Program-made: the position numbers and the translations under genes
The notes under the pieces: model-generated
Told to the model about the DNA's origin: nothing
Databases searched by the model: none
The model's input: only the letters and a program-made list of their open reading frames with translations
Shown here: one piece after another, positions 11,771-21,600 of the stretch
Layout of the letters: each line of letters opens with the position of its first letter
How positions within the stretch are numbered: the first letter of the stretch is position 1
Source: Symsagittifera roscoffensis
Taxonomy: Eukaryota; Xenacoelomorpha; Acoela; Convolutidae
DNA: 60,000 nucleotides
Assembly: GCF_963678635.1 (NCBI RefSeq)
Contig: NC_087062.1
Location: 30,840,833-30,900,832, forward strand
Direction: 5' to 3'

Positions 11771-12808
11771 TTTTTCTAGTATAGATAGATAACTATAGAT
11801 TATTGAAAATTCATCGTTAGTGAATAGTGAATTCGCTCATTCTGAGTTTTGATGTTGTATGTTTTTTATGTATTCTGTGAATACTTTAGAAAATTCTATA
11901 TCTACGTCGTCTGTTTGGAGTAGATATCTACCATGAAACTTACTTGGTGATTTGATTTCCATGGTATAGATTCCGTATTGTTGTGTTATATTACATATGC
12001 CTTTTAAATAAGGATCAATAATTTGACTTTGGATTTTTACTTCTGGAAATTCTGCTATACCTGGACTTTTTCCTTTTTCGAATAATTTTGCAATTAAATT
12101 TTGACAAAATTGTGTTTGTCCTCTATCGTCAGTGAGTGAGTTGATTAAAATGGAAGAATGGAATTATCGTCTTCACTTTCTTCATTCTGACTCATTTTTG
12201 TGTTTTATGACTGTTAATGTGTAGTTTTCAATGTGTTTTATTGGTTGATTCCAATTGTATAGACGTACTGTTTTAGTTTTTGTATGTCTTTTTTATTCTT
12301 CGTTTTCCTTGTATTGATGATTGTGATGTGGTTCCTGAGTCACAAAAATATATTGTATCATAAACTTGATACTTTTTTTACGGAGTCTTTTAAACTGTAA
12401 AGTTCTTCTAAATTACTGGTTTTTGATTCGGAGACTGCGTTTCTTCGCTTTGAAAATCTTTTTCGTGTAATTTGTCTTTGTTTGCTTAAAACTTTCCTTG
12501 TGGTTGTCTGTCGTTTTATTCTAATATGTATTATTGTTTGTTTGTGTGGAGTGATTACGACGTCATATTTTTCGCTGTTTATTTCACAATTGTGTAATAT
12601 AATTGTTTGTTTATTTCCTAAAGTGTCTAGTGACATAAGGTTTAGGATGACGGATGCAATATTGGGATTAGTGATTTTTAATGTCTTAAACTGTTTTTTC
12701 TTACAATTTTTTGTGGTTAGCCTAACTTGGATCATGTACTTCAGGGTTGGAGAGAAAAGTATATATCGATTCCTGAGAATGATTATTACTTTTTCGTGGC
12801 TAGTATAA
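11771..12808 (-). pseudogene. Probable pol fragment (protease-RT linker) joined to gag B
   Basis: The longest frame is 12,358-12,735 minus (125 codons). It is Lys/Arg-rich with a central ILHNCEI...YDVVITPHKQTIIHIRI stretch that looks like the segment after protease in gypsy polyproteins. Further minus-strand pieces (12,200-11,790) contain FPEVKIQSQI and MEIKSPSKFHGRYL. No catalytic DTG or DSG and no RT motif is visible, so the assignment rests on general resemblance and context. It abuts gag B at 11,770 in the wrong order, pol before gag, showing that the block was rearranged. The plus-strand frame over the same DNA is a shadow of it. Confidence 0.4.
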
Positions 12809-13531
12809 GTTAAGGTGTTAACTTACTTAACGATACTTAGGGGTAGTGATTGTGATCAAGGGTTGGAGAATAGTAAATCGATCCACAAGGTTCAGGTCTA
12901 ATTAGAACACAAGTTATTCGTTAGATACTATTTTAAACTTACTAAGGTTAAGTATTATCCTGGGTCAGGTAAGAGGGGGGTCAAGTGAAGGTTGAATAAC
13001 CGAAGTTCTTCACTGTTTATCCCAATTAGAATGATTAGTTCGATTGCAAAATTTCTATTAGTCCTGGGTCTTGAGTAAGGGCTGGGTAATGAATTGACGT
13101 TTGAGGTTGTTAGACACTTTATTAGTTGTGAGGGGGAGAACAAAATTGTTTTATTTGATCCAAGGATAAGCCTTGATGATCATGATATAAAATTAATTAA
13201 TTTAGAATTAATTTAGATAAAAGTGAATTAGAGATCCAAGGGAAGCATTGATGATATGTTAAATTTAGGAAGTTTAATTTAAATAGAAATAAGAAATAGG
13301 ATAGGCCTTTATAAATTAAGTTAAGGTTTAATTGATAAAAAATTTCGGTTTTATAAGTTTTTGATGATGTTAGTGGATTAACGATTCGCTGTTATCTTTT
13401 AGCTGATGAAGTTGAGATGAAGAGATGATTGTATATACTAACAATTTGTGTTTATATTAATTAATTTTTATAATTTCTTTTCAAAATATTTTTTTTCCAT
13501 ATATCTTTTTAAATTTACTGCAGATTTTTGA
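12809..13531. other. Non-coding part of the inserted segment
   Basis: No credible frame. It contains two imperfect copies of GATCCAAGG(A/G)(A/T)AAGC.TTGATGAT about 75 bp apart (near 13,158 and 13,232). It lies between the pol-like fragment and the point (13,532) where sequence shared with copy A resumes. Confidence 0.4.
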
Positions 13532-13571
13532 AGAGAACGACTAGAGATGTTTTATCAATCTTTATTGTACA
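13532..13571 (-). repeat. Re-entry of sequence shared with 8,780-8,823
   Basis: AGAGAACGACTAGAGATGTTT...ATCAATC.TTATTGTA occurs here and directly right of gag copy A. In an undisturbed copy it would adjoin 11,770, so the 1.76 kb between 11,771 and 13,531 is an insertion into, or a rearrangement of, copy B. Confidence 0.75.
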
Positions 13572-13956
13572 ATATTAAGTTTAGCGCCTGTAACTGTCAT
13601 TGAAGATTATTCTTCAAAGATACTATGTTTGCAAACGAAAATCTAAATTCAATGCTAATAGAATTCTAAATATAAAAGTTTGTGTTGGCTTTTGCCGTAC
13701 GATCATGAAACTTAATGGTAAGTTCCTTTGTAGTCGTTTATCGTCTCTTGTCCGAGGTCTCTTTCCAATACCGGGTAGTTCTCGTATTGTTCGGAATAAT
13801 GGCTCTGATCTATTGAGTCGTAGAGACATTTCAATTAAATTGTTGTCATGTAACATTTTTGGAAATGTTTTTTTTTTGTCTAAGTCTAATCTATTTGGTT
13901 AGTTCTAAGCTAATTTGTCTTTTAAGGTCTTGCTCGAGACTTTTGGTCGCACCAGA

Positions 13957-14150
13957 TGAGTTAGGATCTAGGTCAACTCATAGAGTTTTTTCAGATAGTG
14001 TACACCGTCTGCTCGTCACGCTATCTTTTTTTCGGCCGGATAGACTCGTGCAACTTCTTAGTCTAATACCGATCTTAATCTTACTCTTATATCTCTAAGT
14101 CTCAAAAGATCTAGAGTATACTGGTTTTGTTACGAGACGTTCTCTTGGAG
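13957..14150 (-). repeat. LTR-like dispersed repeat, candidate 5' LTR of the minus-strand element
   Basis: From TGAGTTAG at 13,957 this resembles 53,590-53,770 for about 150 bp; the shared core includes TCGTCACG.TATC and CTTCTTAGT.TAATACCGAT. Just left of it lies GGTCGCACCA (13,945-13,954), which on the minus strand reads TGGTGCGACC two bases after an LTR ending in CA. That is the layout of a primer binding site, but I could not assign the tRNA. The right end is uncertain. Confidence 0.4.
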
Positions 14151-14188
14151 AAAGCAACTAAGTTGTAAGTTAAATTCAAATTGCTCTG

Positions 14189-14216
14189 GTGCTGAAATTA
14201 CAAGTAATTTCAGCAC
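14189..14216. repeat. Perfect palindrome, 12-bp arms
   Basis: GTGCTGAAATTA - CAAG - TAATTTCAGCAC. It could form a cruciform or RNA hairpin. It lies just outside the LTR-like repeat and no downstream T run marks it as a terminator. Confidence 0.9.
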
Positions 14217-14784
14217 TTACAAATAAGTGGGTTGTTAGTTTGATGGAGTGTGATTGGTTAGTCTTTAGTATTTTATAGGGTTGAAATATCTAAGTTATAA
14301 CAAATAATTATATATAGTTTGAATCATAGAAAGAAATTGTTGGCGAGCTCAAATGTAAAAAATTCACTTGTTATTATTAACACCAATAATAATTTATAGT
14401 TTGGATCTGGCTCCATAAGGAAACAGAAAACATTTAGAATAAAAGGAAAATTAATTTATTTTCCAAAAGTTATGCTGGTTTCTGATTGGCTGAAAATACA
14501 GAATTTAGTTTAAAATCTTTGTGTATTTCATCCTTCCTAAATCAGATTGCGGGGGGATATTGGTAGTTTGGTTCAAACATTTCTACAGCAGTTTTCTCAG
14601 AATACATTTAGTTTTTTGCCGTGATTGCATTTGGGTCTAGATTTTTCTGGTCGAACTTGAGTGGAACATTTTGCTCCAGTCGAACTGCAAATGAACATTT
14701 TATGCTAGTTTGAAGTTGAGTCTGATCAGAACGACACCAATTTGAAAAAACTTTTTTGCTATAAAGCTTTTGTCTTAAACTAAG
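14217..14784. other. No gene seen
   Basis: AT-rich sequence with stops in all frames and no repeat recognised. Confidence 0.4.
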
Positions 14785-15640
14785 ACTGTGGCCGGAACAT
14801 TCTATGCTACTTGCTCAGTAATCGACTATCCTTGTTGTTCCAACCATCGAAAATGCGGAGGAGTTTTGTTTTTGTGTGTGTTTTTTTCTTCTTCTTTTTG
14901 TTTTCCACGCAAAATCAGGTACCATAAAAACTGTTTTTCAATTTGTTTTTTTTAGTACGGCTGTCGATTATACCTAATCCCCAGTTTTTTGTACCCCACT
15001 TTTTGTAACTAATATACCTAACCACCACGTCAAAAAAAACGACAATAGTTTGACAAAATTTGTTGGATTGTTTTGAAGGTTATGGTCGGAACATTCTGTG
15101 CTACATGCACAGTAACCGACTATCTCCGTTTTTCTTTGTCTTTTTTATTTTTCTTTTTATTTTCCAAGTTAAGCCAGGTACCACCAATAGTTATGGGAAT
15201 AGGTCGAATAATATATAATTTTAAAGCCCTTTCATTCGTGATTCAAATAACATTGAAAATTTTTAAAAAGTTGTAGCAGTATTGAAAAAAAAACAGGTTT
15301 AAGTTTTTTGACTTTCAGTCTAAATTCGAGCGAATAATGCGAGCGAGCAGGATTACAATAGCAATTATTTGCTTAATTTAGGCCGTGAATACTTGTTTTT
15401 GGGTTTTTTGCGTTACTTTAGAATTATAGACCTCAAAACTTTGAAAAAATTTGCAGTAATTTGAAAGAAAATTTTGAATTTTTTCGATCTTTTTTTTGTT
15501 TTATTAGTCATCCTACAATTTTTGACTATTGTACTTCGACTATTGAATATTCTTAAAATATATTTCTTAGAGATTGTTTGCATCATTCTGGGCCACTTGC
15601 ACAGTAACCGGCTATCCTTGTTTACATTTGTATTCGACAA
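14785..15640. repeat. Three copies of a dispersed TIR-like repeat (family Q)
   Basis: The core GG(T/C)CGGAACATTCTGTGCTACTTGCACAGTAACCGACTATCC.TTGTT occurs near 14,790, 15,080 and, more diverged, 15,570. The first two are followed by a pyrimidine-rich stretch and CAGGTACCA at similar distances (14,917 and 15,176). Fragments recur near 37,450 and 41,910. The short unit without coding capacity suggests a non-autonomous DNA transposon. Confidence 0.65.
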
Positions 15641-15698
15641 AAAAATGAGGTCAACATATGTTATTATGAAATCAGTAGTAACTTTTGGGATCTACTTA

Positions 15699-15895
15699 AC
15701 AATCCCCCCCTATTGTATCTACTAAAGAATCTCCACTTCTTTAAATAAAAACAGCAAATTCGCGCTAGGGCGTTGTATGTAAGTTCGTATTTTGCTGCAT
15801 TCTGATTGGTCGAAAATTCGCTGCAAGTAATCTACTTAACAATCCCCCTTCTTGAAATGGGAGGGGGTGGAGATTGTTAAAGAGATCCAACTTTT
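15699..15895. mobile_element. Small MITE-like element
   Basis: The left end GGATCTACTTAACAATCCCCC is matched in inverted orientation by GGGGTGGAGATTGTTAAAGAGATCC near 15,870-15,893, with an extra direct copy of ATCTACTTAACAATCCCCC at 15,831. There is no open frame. Superfamily unknown. Confidence 0.5.
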
Positions 15896-17760
15896 GAAAC
15901 CGACAATTAATCAACTAGTTATGGGTTCAACATTGAGGCAATTTTGATGCAATCTTAAATGATGCAACATTGAGGTAAAACAAAACAAACGTCTCAACCC
16001 GGGTGATGTGTTTTTCCAATCATTTTTGTCAGATTTGTTGCACTCTTTCCTCTAAAAACTGGTAACTCTCCTGTTTTCCTTACAAAATATAGAAGCTCTC
16101 TCGTTTCATGAACCATATATTTACTAAAGAAACGCGTTCACAAAGTGCATGTGTCAGAATCAATCTTCTATCTAGTTTGTATAATGCTGTTGTTTTTGCT
16201 CATAATGAAATTGTGAAATCTTATATGCTTATTGATGTTTTGTTTATCAAATGAACTTGATAGGTTGTCTGAGAACATTAAGAACATCACCCTGAAGATG
16301 ATGAGGATCGATGTTTTTTGCTGATAATTTTTTCGGGCTAGAACAACTCATTATAAATAAGGAAGGAAAAACTGTCATAGGCAATTTATGATTCCACTCG
16401 AATGAATTATCTAATTCTTGTTCTTCTGTGTTCCCAGCAGGTTTATCGCCCAAAATGTTCTTCATCCCGTATCACGCTCATCAGAGTGAATGTGCTGGAG
16501 CACCTAAACCTAATTGTTGACTACGCTGAACTATGGAAAAGTACCGAACATACCCGGGCTCTGTGCAAACAGGAGGAATTGTTTTGACAATCTTTTGATG
16601 AAAAAATAAAAAGCAATTTTCTTTTTTCAACCATTTTTTGTCGATAAAATTGCGTTTTAATTATGGAAAACTCTCAGACTGATTTTCTAAACACTGACAA
16701 CGTTTCATTTTAATTAGGGCATCCAAATCAGAGTTAAAGCGTGCCAGTATGATGCACCCCTTCAGCAAATTGAGGCGTCCTTTTGACGTCGTTCCAAGTG
16801 TACTAACTGTAAAATACTTGGAAACGAATTTATAAATCGGAAGTTTTGCCGGTGTGCCTAAATTTCCTAAAAACGCACTCTCTCTTTCTCGACGGTTGTT
16901 GCCACCAGGGTTAGTAATTTGGTCTCGACCTTTTTGGTTTCAAGCTCAGCTTCATTTTTTTCCATATATACCTTCGATTTGGCTTAGCGATGTTGCCGGT
17001 TGCCGGAGCAGAAGAAAACTTCTTCTAGCTCGCATACAACTACAACACTAACATTGATCAGACAGACAAATAAAAAAAGAAAAAAGACTATCGATCTTTG
17101 GTTCAACTTATATTGCAATATGCATAAGTCTGTAGAAGTTACATCATAAACTGTTGAAATGAAGAAGCTAGCATCTTATTTTTGCAGCCTGTTATAGTAA
17201 AAAAAAATACTTTCTTACTTCCCTTGCTTGCTCGTGTTGATTAAATTATCATCTTTTCAATTCATTTCTCGCATTCGATCAACTTCTGCTGTTTTTATTG
17301 TGGCAGAGAAAAAACCAACACTTAATTCCCCAAATAATCCCCAAATGTTGCCTTTCATCTGTAGAAAATTAAATTATCCATTTCATATTTGATTCTACCA
17401 TCTGAGGCTGAGATGGAAAATGTTACCAGAGGAGAGCGGATGAAATTAAGAGGTGAATTAGAAAAAACACGCGAAATTAGCAACTGCACAGCAATATTAT
17501 ATTTCTGATCCGTAGATCACTGTTAGCCCCCTCCCCATCCTTCGCAATCTAAATTTCAAAGAGTCTACTTTTTCTAGTAATTGAATTCATCCACATAAGG
17601 CCAGCTTATCCAAAAAATCACGTTATCTGCCCTACTTTTGAGAGAGAAAACCTCACAAAAAAAGATTTGTTGGACAAATTTCAATCCAAGTTACATAAAA
17701 ACCGGCCGGTTATTTTCTTGTTAACATTTGCTGCATCACCGAACATTTTGACTACATAAG
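15896..17760. other. Intergenic; one weak candidate exon
   Basis: Mostly AT-rich non-coding DNA. The only gene-like spot is 16,441-16,587 on the plus strand. It follows a pyrimidine-rich tract ending CCCAGCAG, stays open for 48 codons with higher GC than its surroundings, and has AATAAA shortly after the stop (near 16,603). No homology is recognised, so a chance frame is at least as likely as a terminal exon. Confidence 0.25.
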
Positions 17761-17905
17761 ATTAAATAATGTTTTCTGTCAAATACCCGACAGTTGGCAC
17801 TGAAATTTTTGGAAAACTGCAATTATTTTTGGCGGATGAACGATAAAAATACATAGCTTCTGTTGTTTGATTTGTTCTGCTTTGTTTTTAACCCGGTGGC
17901 ATTTT
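17761..17905. repeat. Left copy of the 145-bp flanking duplication
   Basis: ATTAAATAATGTTTTCTGTC to GGCATTTT, abutting the 5' LTR. An identical copy begins immediately after the 3' LTR at 24,839. I saw no mismatch over the 145 bp. The position is that of a target-site duplication. Confidence 0.95.
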
Positions 17906-18120
17906 TGTTGTGATTTTACATCAGGTTTTGCAATTATTGCTAAACATACTTATTTAATTAACCGGTCACTTAGTTATGACCTTCACTAGCCATTCTCTCC
18001 GGCGGAGAGAATGATCTCTCATTGTTTTAATGTTTTAACTTAACGACTAATTCATATTATTTCTTATTCTTTTTAATAGTTTTAATTTAGAATTAGCTAC
18101 AACTAAGTAACATTTTATCA
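17906..18120 (+). repeat. 5' LTR
   Basis: 215 bp from TGTTGTGATT to CATTTTATCA, identical to 24,624-24,838 by eye. It should contain the promoter and RNA start, but I see no clear TATA box or AATAAA. An 11-bp-arm palindrome lies inside it. Confidence 0.97.
17991..18013. promoter_or_regulatory. Palindrome in the LTR
   Basis: CATTCTCTCCG - G - CGGAGAGAATG: perfect 11-bp arms around one base, repeated at 24,709-24,731. It is the most GC-rich spot in an AT-rich LTR. It could be a dimeric factor site or an RNA stem-loop near the start of the genomic RNA; the function is inferred. Confidence 0.6.
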
Positions 18121-18679
18121 TGGCGCAGTCATCTAACGAATCTAACGTGAGAGGAATACCTCCCTTACGGTAGACCCACCCATCCCTTGGGAAGATTGGA
18201 GTGATCTGTTTCAATTAGCAATTATAGCTAAAGAAAACATAGATATAGAAAATCTACTCAATCCGTCGGAGAGACAACATCCATTACCACCAAATTTGGA
18301 AAACCCACCGGACGGTGAAACAGACGCCCAAAGACGCTTGAGATTGGAGAGAAATATCCAAGAACAAAGAAGATATGACGAAGAAGAAACAGCTTCAATA
18401 AAAACCGAAATTAAGAAATTTAACGGAATGCGTATAGAAGAAGCAGACAAGAAATTACGATCAGTCTTATACCTGGCATTGGGAAATGAAGGAAAAAGGA
18501 TCTTCGGACAGAAATTTACCAAGGTGAAAGTCTTACAAATTTCTTTTAAACAATTCTGGGAGTTTTTAGCGATTGCTTTCGTAAGAAAATCAAACGTCAC
18601 ATTTGAATGACATAAACTGTTAAACAGAAAACAACGCGACAGAGAATCCCTCGAACAATTTTGGGGTGCCCTAGCTGAA
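18120..18679 (+). pseudogene. Gag (capsid part) with a frameshift and a stop
   Basis: An ATG at 18,120 is formed by the last A of the LTR and the first TG of the primer site. It opens a 17-codon frame ending at TAG 18,171. The next frame (open from 18,146) carries the expected continuation, including PWEDWSDLF typical of Mag-type gag N-termini, so a one-base change near 18,150-18,172 is likely. This frame runs to TGA at 18,608, then stays open in the same frame through a Gln/Arg/Glu block into the ATG at 18,680. The region between has the usual charged helical gag composition. Capsid assembly would fail without both breaks repaired or read through. A sequencing error could explain either break. 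Confidence 0.75.
18121..18130 (+). promoter_or_regulatory. Primer binding site (tRNA-Ser-like)
   Basis: TGGCGCAGTC lies directly after the 5' LTR with no spacer. It is complementary to the 3' end expected for a metazoan tRNA-Ser whose acceptor stem starts GCAGTCG, plus discriminator G and CCA. Ten bases match and then pairing stops. It would prime minus-strand cDNA synthesis. Confidence 0.75.
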
Positions 18680-21600
18680 ATGGCTAAAAAGTGCGACATA
18701 TCCGCAGGAGAAGAAGAGTGGATAAGAGATATTTTCATAAATAATATGAAAAACTACGATATACAAAGGAAATTATTAACAGAAACCCTCCCTCCACGCG
18801 AAGCACTAAACGTAGCACTTATCGATGAAAAAGGAATTTTAAATCACTTGAAGTTAACTAATAATTTTAAATCCAACGGATCATCTGTACATAAACCAAA
18901 CAACCATTTTAACGTCAAAAGAGAACCAACTCTCAACATCGAAAGAAGTAACAGCTGTATGAAGTGTGGCGGTTCATTCTCAAAAGGACACTTAGCAGTT
19001 TGCCCAGCAAAGGACACAACTTGTACTTCTTGTAAATTCAAAGGTCATTTCACCAGACTTTGTAGATCTCGACGTAAAAATGTAAACATTGTAAATACCC
19101 AAATTGTAGATAATACAGATTTTAATCCGTCGGATTTCCCGGATGTAAATACCGACCACACGGATAGAGAATGTTGCGGTGTCATAAACGCATGGTCGGA
19201 ATCTGGACAAAGTGAAAACGACGATTACTCTGTACTAAATATAACTACAATTTTTGATAACGACGGAAAGGAACTGAAGAAATTATTAAACATCGGACTC
19301 GGAAAAGAAAACCAAGTAATTTTAAACATTCAAGTGGATTCAGCTAGCCCAGTGAGCTTTCTTAAGAAAAACGTACTTCACGAATTGAAATTACGTGATC
19401 CATACTTGAAAATTTATCCGGTGGATAAGACAACCAGAGACCTTTACTGTGGATTCACGGATAATGCCATAAACATCACTGGAAAGGTGAAGATTCCGAT
19501 ATTCTCAAATGGTTGGTCAGATAACGACTGTCAATTCTTCTTAACCGAGGGACATGAAAGGAATATCTTAGGAAACGACAACCTTCCAAAAGTGGGAATA
19601 GAGGTCTCTCAGAAACATTTTCCACACTTCCAGACCAACAAGCAGTGTAAGTCAGTAAATTCCATTTCCCAAACAAACCAAGATAGGGAAATCCTTATTA
19701 TATCAAAGTCATTTAAAAATTTATTCCTTCGGATTGAAAAAATTAAAAATCAAATGAAAATTACCCATTTTCACGAACCATTAAAACCAATCCAACTAAA
19801 AGGAAGACGTGTCCCCCTACATTTACTGGATGCGGTAAAAACAGAACTCAATAGATTAAAAGCAGAGGGACATATTAAAAAATTAGAAAATTGCGACGAA
19901 GACAGATTTATTAGCCCAATAGTCATCACTTGCAAAAAAGACAAATCCATCAAACTGGCATTAGATTCCAAGTTCATAAACAAACAGATTTACAAGAACA
20001 AATATCAAATGCCAAACATCCACGAACTTGTAGACAACGTCGCGGCACAAATTACTAATGATTCCGTTGGAGAAGTGTGGTTTACTAATCTAGACTTAAA
20101 AAATGCATACAGTCAATTAGCATTAGACAAATTTACTAGTAACCAATGTAACTTCAGCATTGTGGGCGGTGACATTACTGGTACTTACCAATTTTTAACT
20201 GGTTTTTACGGCTTAGGGGATATGCCCAACGAATTTCAAAGAGTAATGGACTCTACGTTAGGTTCAATCCCATTTACAAATTGTTACTTGGACGACATTT
20301 TAATTTCTTCCAAAGGAACATTCTTAGACCACAAGAATATTGTATTAAAAATTCTATCGACCCTCGACGAATACAACTTTGCCGTAAAATGGTCAAAATG
20401 TAAATTCTTTCAAAAAGAAATAGAATGGTTGGGATTTAAAATCTCTAAATCAGGAATTACCCCGTTATTCGACAAATCGAAAGCTATCAAAGACCTACCT
20501 ATACCGAAGAATCTGAAAGAATTACGATCATTTTTTGGTTCTATAAACCAATACATTAAATTTGTCCCAAACCTTGCATCCTTGGGAAGCCCACTCCGAC
20601 CGCTCCTAAATAAGAAATCAATATTCCAATGGAACGATGATCATACAAAAGCGTTCGAAAGAATAAAAGAGGAAATCGTTAATTTAACAGAGAATACACA
20701 TTTCGATGTAAAACGGAAAACTAGAGTGAAAACAGACGCATCACACAATGGACTTGGAGCCTCGCTGGAACAACTCCATGGGAACGATTGGAAAACAATC
20801 TCATTTGCGTCACGCTTTTTAAATCCTCACGAGTCTAAATACTCTACTAACGAACTCGAACTTTTAGGGGTTGTTTGGGCTGTTGAGCATTATAAAAATT
20901 ACCTTTACGGCTCTGATTTCGAAATAATTACTGACCACAAGGCCATATTATCCGCTCTTTCACCAAACCACGGAAATAAAACCTACCACAGTAGATTAAC
21001 AAGATGGGTAGACAGATTACTACCTTTTAATTTCTCAATCAAACATATCGCAGGAAAAGACATGGGCTTCACTGATCTTATTTCTAGAATCCCATCCGGA
21101 AAAGCCCTTCCAACTTCACATTACGACGAAGAATTCGTAGTAGCAAACATTAATAAGATTAATAAATCATTAAATCCGTCGGAGAAACTAAGAAATACCT
21201 GTTCAGCCATTGGTCACAATTTGGAAAATTCCGATTACGTCTTATTACGTAATTACTTAATAGCAGCAGTACTAAAACTTATTAACTCGTCTTTTCCAAT
21301 TTGCTCATTCAATCACAGAAGAACAGAATTTTGTACATCAAATTGTATTCCAACGGATTATTCCAACACAAATACTTTAATTATTTCCATTTCAAATTCC
21401 GCATTTCTTTATTTTTTAATTCTTAATTGTAGCCTAATTAATTCACCTGTAGATAAAAAAATTGTAGATACTGTTAATATGAATAATAAGAATATTGTAA
21501 TTAATCCCACCACTTCCGGTATTTCCGTAGATTTAGAATTCAAACTTTTACCAAATCATATCAATCTCGTTAAAAAATACCGTGAAAACTTGAAGTTGCC

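Larger units (their letters stand above)
1..13570 (-). mobile_element. Rearranged Ty3/gypsy-type retroelement, probably errantivirus-like, dead
   Basis: Seen: almost all plausible protein segments here read on the minus strand, and the plus strand is markedly G/T-rich, so the coding strand is A/C-rich, as is common for LTR retroelements. Read right to left the order is pol fragment (12.8-11.8 kb), gag B (11.8-9.9 kb), zinc-knuckle region (9.9-8.85 kb), gag A (8.85-7.0 kb), integrase (7.0-5.6 kb), then degraded frames including an env-like one (2.65-1.17 kb). I find no reverse transcriptase or RNase H motif and no second LTR. Inferred: this is a mosaic of at least two element copies joined by deletion and recombination. 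The gag-pol-integrase-env layout suggests an errantivirus-type ancestor, but the env assignment is weak. The left end lies outside the window. Confidence 0.7.

Noticed and set aside
12482-12808. Plus-strand 108-codon frame rich in Phe, Leu, Ile, Val and Cys
   Set aside because: Mirror of the Lys/Asn-rich minus-strand pol-like frame; its membrane-like look comes from T-rich antisense codons.
13600-13902. Plus-strand 100-codon frame
   Set aside because: No motif. It lies in the non-coding 5' part of the minus-strand retroelement and overlaps an equally open opposite frame.
18211-18738. Minus-strand 175-codon frame
   Set aside because: Antisense to gag of the Mag-like element; open only because of gag codon bias.
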